Source: Candidatus Sumerlaeota bacterium
GTDB taxonomy: Bacteria; Sumerlaeota; Sumerlaeia; MWCT01; JAGHBZ01
NCBI GenBank assembly: GCA_021160705.1
Contig: JAGHBZ010000270.1
Span: 1-13,123, forward strand
Direction of reading: 5' to 3'
Length of the DNA stretch: 13,123 nt
This document shows, one piece after another, positions 1-6,887 of the stretch (position 1 is the first letter of the stretch; every line of letters starts with the position of its first letter). A model generated the notes under the pieces. That model was given only the letters and a program-made list of their open reading frames with translations. It was not told the origin of the DNA and did no database searches. Position numbers and translations under genes: made by a program.

Positions 1-913
1 CCATAAACGGCATCATTCTCATTTGTTCCTGGTTGTTTCGTTTCCAATTCTTGAGTCGGTTGACTATATTATCTGCCTCTAAGATAGTGTTGTACCGAAA
101 GAAGAATATACGCACGTCATCGTTTTTATATTTAAAGTCTTTGACCAGAAACTCCTGACAACTGCGTAAATCATTGGTGAGCCCGACCTGGAAGTATAAC
201 TGTGCCGCCTGTGTTAAGGTCACTGAGCCAGTTCCCCTTTCTCGAACCTCATTCTCTCCTCTTTTCTCTGTATTGGGCTCCAGCTCAGATATTTCATCAT
301 AGGGAAAATCGCCTTTAAAAGTTTTCCGATATATTTTTACCAGCGATTTATAAATGGGTTTAGTGGCTTTATACTCTTTGAGTTTTGAGTAATTTAAGAC
401 TCCGAAAGTGGGTAATGCCCAGAGGACTAAAATGAAAGCTACCAGAATAGCAAAGGTTTTAAAATAGATACTACCTAAAAAGCTGCTAACACTAAGTGCA
501 GCATTCTTAACAAACTTTTTTACCATAAATTTTGAAGAAGAGACCTTGGATAAGGCTTCTCTTTTCTCCTCTAAAATCCCAACAGTTTCGTTGAGTAACA
601 GATATGCTTCGTGCCACTCAATTTCCATTTTTTTAACTTCTGCGCCGCTGAGATTAGAAAGATGTCGGAGTGTAATGGAGCGTTCTACAAGACTAATTAC
701 GTGCTGTCCGATATTCTGGTCGTGAGTCAAAGCCTCCATAAACGTATCGCTCAACATTGCGATACGGCTTTTTAACTCGAGGAACTTTTGTTCCTTTTCA
801 GCCGTGATGTCCGTTCCCTTGACACCAAGGACAAAAAATTCATGAAACTTCCGCCACAGGGCTAATAGCTCTTTTACGTCCGCTATTTGTTTTTCTAACT
901 TGGGGTCTATCAT
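1..913 (-). CDS. Hypothetical single-pass membrane protein, C-terminus cut by window edge
   Basis: I do not recognise the family. The reading frame is open from the ATG at 913 to the window edge, giving 304 residues without a stop, so the C-terminus is missing. Residues 1-135 are charged and probably helical (for example QKFLELKSRIAML). One hydrophobic segment lies at about 152-174 (AILVAFILVLWALPTF in its core). The later part is polar and includes a Glu/Arg-rich stretch around 205-228. The likely topology is a cytoplasmic helical region, one membrane span and a second soluble domain. The gene starts 27 bases after the gspF stop on the same strand, so it is probably co-transcribed with gspE and gspF. 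No good Shine-Dalgarno precedes it, which suggests coupling to gspF or weak translation. Sampled lines are about 30% G+C, lower than proA. A link to secretion or pilus assembly is inferred only from position. Confidence 0.75.
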   Translation of the reverse strand, partial: MIDPKLEKQIADVKELLALWRKFHEFFVLGVKGTDITAEKEQKFLELKSRIAMLSDTFMEALTHDQNIGQHVISLVERSITLRHLSNLSGAEVKKMEIEWHEAYLLLNETVGILEEKREALSKVSSSKFMVKKFVKNAALSVSSFLGSIYFKTFAILVAFILVLWALPTFGVLNYSKLKEYKATKPIYKSLVKIYRKTFKGDFPYDEISELEPNTEKRGENEVRERGTGSVTLTQAAQLYFQVGLTNDLRSCQEFLVKDFKYKNDDVRIFFFRYNTILEADNIVNRLKNWKRNNQEQMRMMPFM

Positions 914-940
914 AGTTGTTGGCTACATCTATTGTTAGAA

Positions 941-2158
941 TTACTTCTCAATCAAAGTCCACATCTTGAACATCGGCAAAAACATTGAAATGACAATAAA
1001 TCCGACCATCAAACCGACTATTATAATTAACACCGGCTCAATGACTGAAGTCAGTGCAGCAACAGTCGTTGATACCTGGTCTTCATAAAATTCAGCCACT
1101 TTATTGAGCATATTCTCCAGGGCACCGGTACGCTCTCCCACACTAATCATACGGGTGACCATAGGTGGGAAAAGAGGCGACTCGGCTAAAGGTTGGCTGA
1201 TGCTCTCGCCCCCTCTAATGCTTGTTCGTGCACGTAATATCTCCTCTTCAATCAAGATGTTTCCACTGGTCTTTGCGACAATCTCCAGTGCGGTCAGCAC
1301 ATTGACACCAGAACGCATAAGCGTGGCAAATGTGCGGGCAAATTTGGCTAAGGATGCCTTTAAAAAAAGCTTACCAAAAATTGGCATACGGATTTTAACA
1401 GTGTCAAAGAAACGACGCCCTGAAGGTGTCTTATTCCATCGGTATGCGGCGATAATAATACCAACCAGCACCAGAAGCACCATCCACCACCTGTTCTTAA
1501 TGATATCACTAATGGCAATGATTATTTGAGTGGGAATCGGTAATGTGCCTCCTGCTCCTGCGTAAATCTCTTTAAATACAGGCACCACAGAAGTGAGCAA
1601 AAAGATTGTCACTGCGATAGCAAAACTAAATACAACAATTGGGTATACCACAGCGGAACGGATTTTTCTCTGGATTGAGGCAACTGTCTCAAAATAGATT
1701 GCCATCTGGTCAAGAATAGAATCCAGCATACCACTGGCTTCACCCGCTTTTATCATACTGATAAAGAACTGATTAAACACTTTAGGGTGACGGGAAATTG
1801 CCTCGGTCAGTGAGCTGCCGGCTTCCACGTCTTTCTGGACGGTCTTGAGTACCGTTTTTAATGTAGCTTTTTCTGCCTGTTCGCTCAAAATGTCCAGTGT
1901 CTCCGTAAGCGTCAATCCAGCTCGTAGCATAGTTGCGGTCTGGCGACAAAAGACCGCAAGGTCAAAAATTCGTACCCTCCCCCATCTCCCTTTTACACGA
2001 CGTTTCTCAGCAACTGATGGTCGGGTTTCCTCAATAGAGGTCGGCATTAACTGACGTTCTCGAAGTATTCGGACAACAGCTGAGGTGTTTGCTGCTTCTA
2101 TTCTTCCATTGACCACCTGACCCCTTGGGTCTCTTGCGACGTAATGAAAGAGTGGCAT
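941..2158 (-). CDS. gspF: Type II secretion / type IV pilus inner-membrane platform protein GspF (PilC-like)
   Basis: This is the polytopic platform protein that couples the assembly ATPase to pseudopilin assembly in the inner membrane. At 405 residues it has the usual family length. It begins with the typical FHYVARDPRGQVVNGRIEA segment. Two T2SSF repeats follow, at about residues 67-190 and 270-392. Each has the recurring pattern of an early Arg/Leu-rich helix, a MIKAGE (135-140) or SVGERTG (339-345) motif, and a terminal membrane helix. Predicted membrane segments are about 168-193, 224-240 and 373-397. The start is supported by AAGGAG eight bases upstream of the ATG. It lies 20 bases after gspE on the same strand, which matches the usual gspE-gspF order. 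PilC of a type IV pilus is the alternative; the two cannot be separated from sequence alone. Confidence 0.95.
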   Translation of the reverse strand: MPLFHYVARDPRGQVVNGRIEAANTSAVVRILRERQLMPTSIEETRPSVAEKRRVKGRWGRVRIFDLAVFCRQTATMLRAGLTLTETLDILSEQAEKATLKTVLKTVQKDVEAGSSLTEAISRHPKVFNQFFISMIKAGEASGMLDSILDQMAIYFETVASIQRKIRSAVVYPIVVFSFAIAVTIFLLTSVVPVFKEIYAGAGGTLPIPTQIIIAISDIIKNRWWMVLLVLVGIIIAAYRWNKTPSGRRFFDTVKIRMPIFGKLFLKASLAKFARTFATLMRSGVNVLTALEIVAKTSGNILIEEEILRARTSIRGGESISQPLAESPLFPPMVTRMISVGERTGALENMLNKVAEFYEDQVSTTVAALTSVIEPVLIIIVGLMVGFIVISMFLPMFKMWTLIEK

Positions 2159-2178
2159 TTCTCTCGCTCCTTAAATAA

Positions 2179-3903
2179 TTAAAGAATCTCTGTATCGGCA
2201 ACCGTCACTGATAACACTTCCTCAATAGTAGTTATACCCTCAAGTACTTTCTTGATGCCCGCCTGTCGTAGAGTTTGCATCCCCTCTTCAATTGCAGCTT
2301 CTTTGATGACATTGGCAGGGACGCGTTTCAAAATCAGGTCTCTGATTCGGTCTGTTATGACCATCATCTCATACAGAGCAATTCTCCCTCGATACCCTGT
2401 ATGGTGGCAATTAGGACATCCCTTGCCACGGTAGAATTTTAACTTAGATATATCTTCATTGATGCCGAGCGACCTGAGCATATCAATGGAGGGCACATAG
2501 GGTTCTTTACAATGCTCACAAATCCGCCGCACCAGACGTTGTGCAATGGCAACTAATAGGGTAGCTGATACAAGAAATGGCTCTACACCCATATTTATAA
2601 GACGAGTCGGGGTACTTGGAGCATCATTTGTATGAAGCGTACTTAAGACCAGGTGTCCTGTTAACGCTGATTTTATGGCAATATCAGCTGTCTCGTGGTC
2701 TCTTATCTCACCCACCAGGATTATGTCGGGGTCCTGACGCAGAAATGCTCGCAAGCCATTTGCAAACGTTAGCCCTATTTCCGGACGTGCCTGAACCTGA
2801 GTGATACCTTTCAATTGATACTCTATTGGGTCTTCAATAGTAAGAATATTCTTACGGGGGTCATTAATGGTATTTAGAGTCGCATAAAGTGTGGTGGATT
2901 TTCCACTTCCTGTAGGTCCAGTCACCAGTATCATTCCCCACGGTCGACGTATGATTTTATTGTAGACATCAAGTATCTCAGCATCAAACCCTAGCTGCTT
3001 CAGGTCAAGTACCAATTTGCTCCTGTCAAGAATACGCAGGACTACTTTCTCGCCAAATGGACTTGGCACTGTAGAGACACGAAAATCAATATTACGCCCC
3101 TGGGTGCGTACTTTAAATCGCCCATCCTGTGGTAGACGACGCTCCGCTATATCCATCTCTGCCATTATTTTTATACGAGAGATAATTGCATTCTGAAACT
3201 TTTTTGGCGGTGGAGTCCGCTCCTGAAGTACACCATCTATCCGGTAACGCAATCTTAGCGATTTCTCCTGAGGTTCAATGTGTATATCACTGGCACCAGT
3301 TTTAATTGCCTCGCTGATTATCAGGTTCACCAGCTGGATGACCGGTGCCTCGTTGACCTCCGCCTCAATGTCATTTTCAATATTTGCGTCCTCCTGTGCT
3401 GCGACTACCTCCATCTCCTCTTCTTCATCTGTTATATCCTTGAGCATCTCCTCATATTTACTTTTATCTTCGGTTGTGTAATTTCTTATGGTCTCCAGTA
3501 TATCGGTCTCGTAGCTGATGACAGGGACTATCTGACACTTGGTGAGAATCCGCAACTCGTCCAGCAGGTAAATATTTGATGGGTCTGCCAGAGCAACGGT
3601 AAGGGTGTTGCCCGTCTTATCTACCGGGACGATTTTATACTTCTTGATTATCTCCTCAGGGATACTTTTAAATACCTCAGGGTCAATCTCATAATGAGAG
3701 AGTGTAATAAACGGCACGTTAAGCTGTTTCCCCAGGGCAGCGGCAATCTCCCACTCCGAAGCCACTCCTTTCTTGACGAGAATCTGTCCTAAACTCTCGC
3801 CTGTCTCATCCTGTTTTTTCAGTGCCTCCTCCAGTTCCTCCTGCGTAATAATCTTATCCTTAACCAGAATCTCGCCTAATTTTCTTTCCATCACTGAGGG
3901 CAT
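2179..3903 (-). CDS. gspE: Type II secretion / type IV pilus assembly ATPase GspE (PilB-like)
   Basis: This is the cytoplasmic hexameric ATPase that powers pseudopilus or pilus assembly. The 574 residues contain an N-terminal MshEN-type domain (about 1-145), an acidic linker rich in Glu/Asp (about 145-185) and the secretion ATPase core. Visible motifs are the Walker A GPTGSGKS (329-336), the Asp box TIEDPIEYQ (355-363), the Walker B DPDIILVGEIRD (391-402) and the His box TGHLVLSTLHTND (415-427). Four zinc-ligand cysteines lie at 462, 465, 496 and 499 (CEHC and CPNC). No key residue is missing. AGGTGA eight bases upstream of ATG 3903 supports this start over the internal Met5. The separation of 109 bases from proA and a promoter-like site suggest an independent transcription start. 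The full-length N-domain and linker are PilB-like, so a type IV pilus role is possible. Confidence 0.95.
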   Translation of the reverse strand: MPSVMERKLGEILVKDKIITQEELEEALKKQDETGESLGQILVKKGVASEWEIAAALGKQLNVPFITLSHYEIDPEVFKSIPEEIIKKYKIVPVDKTGNTLTVALADPSNIYLLDELRILTKCQIVPVISYETDILETIRNYTTEDKSKYEEMLKDITDEEEEMEVVAAQEDANIENDIEAEVNEAPVIQLVNLIISEAIKTGASDIHIEPQEKSLRLRYRIDGVLQERTPPPKKFQNAIISRIKIMAEMDIAERRLPQDGRFKVRTQGRNIDFRVSTVPSPFGEKVVLRILDRSKLVLDLKQLGFDAEILDVYNKIIRRPWGMILVTGPTGSGKSTTLYATLNTINDPRKNILTIEDPIEYQLKGITQVQARPEIGLTFANGLRAFLRQDPDIILVGEIRDHETADIAIKSALTGHLVLSTLHTNDAPSTPTRLINMGVEPFLVSATLLVAIAQRLVRRICEHCKEPYVPSIDMLRSLGINEDISKLKFYRGKGCPNCHHTGYRGRIALYEMMVITDRIRDLILKRVPANVIKEAAIEEGMQTLRQAGIKKVLEGITTIEEVLSVTVADTEIL

Positions 3904-3956
3904 ACTTTTATCACCTTTTCACAATACTTATCGTCAATCTTATTCTTCTTCTTAAT

Positions 3957-3986
3957 ATCCTATTCTTCACTTCTTGATAATGTCAA
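3957..3986 (-). promoter_or_regulatory. Predicted sigma-70-type promoter for gspE-gspF
   Basis: On the minus strand a perfect -35 TTGACA (3986-3981) is followed after 18 bases by TAGGAT (3962-3957). Transcription would start near 3950, leaving a leader of about 47 bases before the gspE ATG. The proA-gspE gap is one of the larger gaps in this leftward gene series, which fits a separate promoter. Confidence 0.5.
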
Positions 3987-4008
3987 CTTAATATCAAATT
4001 AATATCAA
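3976..4008 (-). repeat. Three tandem 11-base repeats at the gspE promoter
   Basis: Read on the minus strand, the repeats are TTGATATTAAT, TTGATATTAAG and TTGACATTATC. The third contains the -35 hexamer. The period of 11 bases is close to one helical turn, so a protein could contact all three on one face. The block also lies just after the proA stop. It could be an operator array, or an AT-rich upstream activating element that happens to be periodic. Confidence 0.55.
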
Positions 4009-4012
4009 AAAA

Positions 4013-5269
4013 TCATTCTCTAATCTGCCCTGTGCCAAATACAACAAATTTTGACGTTGTAAGTTCCTTCAATCCCATTGGTCCTCTGGCGTGAAGTTTA
4101 TCAGTACTTATACCAATCTCACATCCCATTCCGAACTCGCCACCGTCGCTGAATCGCGTAGAACAATTCACAAATACACACGCCGAGTCCACCTGATTTA
4201 GAAACTTCAACGCTTTTGTATAATTTTTTGTAAGTATTGCGTCAGTATGATGAGAGCCGTAATGATTAATAAATTCAATTGCTTTGTCAATAGTATCTAC
4301 TATCCCAACGCTGAGAATCAAGTCAAGATACTCTGTATACCAGTCCTCCTCCACCGCTGGTTTAAGCTCCGGGAACCAGGCTCGGACTCCCTCATCAGCC
4401 CGAATCTCAACGCCTCGCTCTTGAAGTGCGGGCACAAGCTCTTTGAGCAATTCCTCTGCTACTGCCCGATGAATAAGGAGCGACTCCAGGGCATTGCAGA
4501 CCCCCGGACGCTGTGTCTTTGCATTTATAATAATATTCTTCGCTTCTTTGAGGTCTACCTCTTCATCCACATAGATAAAGCAATTCCCGTCATAGTGCTT
4601 AATGACTGGAATAGTGGAGTTCTGCACAACCGTCTCAATTAATCCTTTACCACCACGAGGGATTATCAGGTCAATGTACTTATCCATTTTCAGCATCACG
4701 TTGACCGCTTCACGTTCAATCACCGGCACAAGCTGAATTGCCTGCTCGGGGAGTCCGGCTCGTCTACCCCCGAGTTGCATCAGTTCAACGATTTTTTTGT
4801 TAGAATTGATTGCCTCTTTACCGCCTCGCAGGATTACTGCGTTGCCTGATTTTACGCACAATGAACCCGCATCACACGTCACGTTTGGACGCGACTCGTA
4901 GATTATCCCAATCACACCAATTGGCACTCGCATCCTGCCTACCCGGAGTCCATTCGGGCGAGTGTGCATATCATATATCTCACCAACAGGGTCGTCCAGC
5001 AATGCCACCTGTCTCAGTGAAGTTATCATTGCATCTATTCGTTTATCTGAGAGGAGCAGACGGTCTAACATTGCACTGCTCAGCCCGGCACGTTTACCAG
5101 CCTCTATATCAATATTGTTTGCCTCTTTTATCTCAGCCCGCCTCTCCTCAATCGTTTCTGCCATTTGTAACAAGGCGTCGTTCTTCACCTTTGTGGGCAA
5201 CGACGCAAGCTCACTCGCTGACTCCTTTGCCCGTTCGCCTATTTCTCTCATCAACTCCGCTATCTCCAT
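4013..5269 (-). CDS. proA: Glutamate-5-semialdehyde dehydrogenase (gamma-glutamyl phosphate reductase)
   Basis: ProA reduces gamma-glutamyl phosphate to glutamate-5-semialdehyde with NADPH, the second step of proline synthesis, and acts with ProB in the cytoplasm. The 418 residues match the family length. Recognisable features are RVPIGVIGIIYESRPNVT (114-131), SGNAVILRGGKEA (141-153), LIIPRGG (201-207) and the catalytic cysteine in QRPGVCNALE (Cys258). The C-terminal segment FGMGCEIGISTDKLHARGP (379-397) is also typical. GGAGGA with seven bases before the ATG is a strong ribosome binding site. proB lies upstream on the same strand but is separated by about 1.6 kb carrying a foreign-looking cassette, which is unusual because proB and proA are normally adjacent. 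Sampled lines are about 50% G+C. Confidence 0.97.
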   Translation of the reverse strand: MEIAELMREIGERAKESASELASLPTKVKNDALLQMAETIEERRAEIKEANNIDIEAGKRAGLSSAMLDRLLLSDKRIDAMITSLRQVALLDDPVGEIYDMHTRPNGLRVGRMRVPIGVIGIIYESRPNVTCDAGSLCVKSGNAVILRGGKEAINSNKKIVELMQLGGRRAGLPEQAIQLVPVIEREAVNVMLKMDKYIDLIIPRGGKGLIETVVQNSTIPVIKHYDGNCFIYVDEEVDLKEAKNIIINAKTQRPGVCNALESLLIHRAVAEELLKELVPALQERGVEIRADEGVRAWFPELKPAVEEDWYTEYLDLILSVGIVDTIDKAIEFINHYGSHHTDAILTKNYTKALKFLNQVDSACVFVNCSTRFSDGGEFGMGCEIGISTDKLHARGPMGLKELTTSKFVVFGTGQIRE

Positions 5270-5359
5270 TCCCTATCCTCCTCTCTGACACAATCCTGTA
5301 TTGAACTATCTTAAATTCATCTACACCCTGACCTCAGATAGATTTTATGTAAAACTCTA

Positions 5360-5381
5360 AGGACACATAACCAGATGTCCT
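5360..5381 (-). terminator. Weak hairpin after the nuclease gene
   Basis: AGGACA and TGTCCT are separated by a 10-base loop. On the minus strand the hairpin is followed by TTAGAGTTTTA, an imperfect T-rich tail. It lies 20 bases past the nuclease stop at 5402 and before proA. It could partly terminate the cassette transcript or just be a leader hairpin of proA. The stem is only 6 bp, so this is a weak call. Confidence 0.25.
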
Positions 5382-5401
5382 ACGAAGTAATGGTTTCAGC
5401 C

Positions 5402-6433
5402 TCAGTAATTCATTATTTCAAATTTAATGGTATTATTTTCAACCTTATATTTGACAAATAAAATTCCCCTTTCGCAAAAATCGCTATTTCGCGCTTTTTG
5501 TTTTGCCCTATTATTAAAATCAAATGCAATCAGAATTGGCTGAACTGTTTCAATTTCGCTTCCCGCCAGTCTCCCCGCAACCCATTTAGAATACTCTATA
5601 ACTTGAGAAACATCTCTATCATTAGCAATGTCTCGCTTGAGTTCAACAACACTAAATTTGTACCGCAAAGGAACTCCTGTATATTTAATGTTCTCATGAT
5701 AGCAAAGAATATCAATATTCTTCCTTGTGATATGATAAGGAACATTGTTGGCAAACCACTCCAGGTCTTCAATTGGTCCAAAAATTTCTCTTAAATCTTT
5801 TCGGTTACGGTCATCAATATTAGCAATCAACCACGCTCTCAGAATATCCTCTAAATAAACTTTACCATTTTGCCCCAGAGGTAGCTCTATTGGAATTTTA
5901 TTCTTAGATGGGTAAGGCTTAATTTGAGAAGGTTTGTTAATGGCATTTCCGTTAATTTTTACCAGCAACTCAATAAGAGCCTCCGCCGCTTCAGGATTTA
6001 TGGTATTAACACCTCTTGCGCCCTGTATTTTTCTATAAAACCAACTCCAGAATTTTGATTCATATTCCTTTCTTGAAAACAGATAATCTTCTGGCACAGG
6101 TTGCGGAAAATAGTTCAAACAGTTGATTTCTACCCGGAGTGGCCAGGTTTCATCAACACAGCCTATTGCCGTAGGGTCAAAAAAAGGTTCACCTGCAATT
6201 TCATATATCCCATGAAAGCCAACTTGCCGTTCATAAAGAAAGACGATGTCGCCAATTCGTGTGCCTAATATATCTCCTATCATTCCAAAGTAAGGCTTTT
6301 TTCCGTTTTTTAAATTTTCATTAATTATCTCTTCAAGGCTATGGGGAATTCCTTTAATTCCAACACCCCAGAAACTATTATCTCTGACCACAGGAAATGT
6401 ATCTTTGTCCGTTATAAACACGTGAGCTCTCAT
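5402..6433 (-). CDS. EVE/PUA-like domain fused to a PD-(D/E)XK (NucS/DUF91-like) nuclease
   Basis: The 343-residue protein has two parts. Residues 1-160 look like an EVE/PUA-like fold: HVFITDKDTFPVVRDNSFWG at the start, GDIVFLYERQVGFHGIYEI (61-79), and a tail WPLRVEINCLNYFP (97-110). Residues about 195-343 look like a PD-(D/E)XK nuclease: NIDILCYH (239-246, acidic Asp241), FSVVELKRD (260-268, the E-x-K pair Glu264/Lys266), and QVIEYSKW (277-284, a Q-x3-Y motif as in RecB/NucS-type nucleases). EVE/YTH/ASCH-type domains are known or proposed readers of modified bases, and fusions to nucleases are typical of modification-dependent restriction. I infer such a role here; the substrate is unknown. 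The start overlaps the preceding 76-residue ORF as ATGA, implying translational coupling. One sampled line is about 28% and another about 40% G+C, against about 48-50% in sampled proA and proB lines, suggesting transfer. DNA repair is an alternative. Confidence 0.75.
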   Translation of the reverse strand: MRAHVFITDKDTFPVVRDNSFWGVGIKGIPHSLEEIINENLKNGKKPYFGMIGDILGTRIGDIVFLYERQVGFHGIYEIAGEPFFDPTAIGCVDETWPLRVEINCLNYFPQPVPEDYLFSRKEYESKFWSWFYRKIQGARGVNTINPEAAEALIELLVKINGNAINKPSQIKPYPSKNKIPIELPLGQNGKVYLEDILRAWLIANIDDRNRKDLREIFGPIEDLEWFANNVPYHITRKNIDILCYHENIKYTGVPLRYKFSVVELKRDIANDRDVSQVIEYSKWVAGRLAGSEIETVQPILIAFDFNNRAKQKARNSDFCERGILFVKYKVENNTIKFEIMNY

Positions 6434-6660
6434 AGTAATTCCCCAGGTAAAGTTAAAAACTCTTGCTTAATAATTTTTTTAATTTCGGACTTATCTATTT
6501 TACCCATGCTTGAAGCAAAAGGTTCATCGTAAATAAGCTTTTTATCATCGCTATAAATTTGCAACCACCAAATCCCATCACCAACAAAATCATCTATATC
6601 AAAAGATAAACTAAAAAAGAATTTTTCACCTTCAACTGTAATGGGTTTTAATTCAGGCAT
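6430..6660 (-). CDS. Small acidic protein coupled to the nuclease
   Basis: I do not recognise this 76-residue protein. It is acidic (about 15 Asp/Glu against about 9 Lys), with no signal peptide or membrane helix. A central DGIWWLQIYSDDKKLIYDEP stretch suggests a small beta-rich fold, followed by a Lys/Ile-rich helix (KSEIKKIIKQEF). Its TGA overlaps the nuclease ATG by four bases. Its own ATG lies eight bases inside the upstream micro-ORF, and GGTGA precedes it by nine bases. This tight packing argues that it is translated and works with the nuclease. An acidic partner could be an inhibitor, a specificity subunit or a DNA mimic; the sequence does not decide which. Confidence 0.6.
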   Translation of the reverse strand: MPELKPITVEGEKFFFSLSFDIDDFVGDGIWWLQIYSDDKKLIYDEPFASSMGKIDKSEIKKIIKQEFLTLPGELL

Positions 6661-6811
6661 TGTTGAGCATCACCACAATTCTTTCTAATTTTTCTTTGTT
6701 TAATACAACCGAGCCGGGGCTTAAAGTGGGTGCTTCTAAATCTTTGAATAGTGTTGGCTGGATGGTATTTCTGTTACCCGTAATCTTTGTTCTCCTATTT
6801 ATCCTAAACAC
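6653..6811 (-). CDS. Micro-ORF (43-52 residues) at the head of the nuclease cassette, or a 5'-truncated remnant
   Basis: An open frame runs from just after a TAG at 6868-6866 to the TGA at 6655-6653. It reads like protein, with RNTIQPTLFKDLEAPTLSPG and then SVVLNKEKLERIVVMLNNA at the end. The GTG at 6811 gives 52 residues, but AAGG sits directly against it, with no spacing. A better ribosome site, AGGAG with seven bases, stands before an ATT codon at 6784, which would give 43 residues. ATT starts are rare, so either reading is uncertain. The stop overlaps the start of the 76-residue ORF by eight bases. The family is not recognised. The alternative is the C-terminal stub of a gene cut when the cassette arrived. 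Confidence 0.4.
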   Translation of the reverse strand: MFRINRRTKITGNRNTIQPTLFKDLEAPTLSPGSVVLNKEKLERIVVMLNNA

Positions 6812-6859
6812 CCTTAGCGCATATACCTGAGAGAGCTCAAGTATATATAAAATATAACT

Positions 6860-6887
6860 CTTATCCTAAGTTACCTTTATCTGTCAA
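6860..6887 (-). promoter_or_regulatory. Possible promoter for the nuclease cassette inside the proB 3' end
   Basis: A perfect TTGACA (6887-6882) lies in the last codons of proB. GATAAG (6865-6860) follows after 16 bases as a moderate -10 match. It could drive the cassette independently of proB. The -35 may simply be coding sequence (Val-Asp-Arg), so this is tentative. Confidence 0.25.

Noticed and set aside
4810..5304. 164-residue plus-strand ORF opposite proA
   Set aside because: It is antisense to the well-supported proA, of low-complexity composition, with no ribosome site or domain. Other plus-strand ORFs opposite gspF, gspE, proB, dtd and the nuclease were dropped for the same reason.
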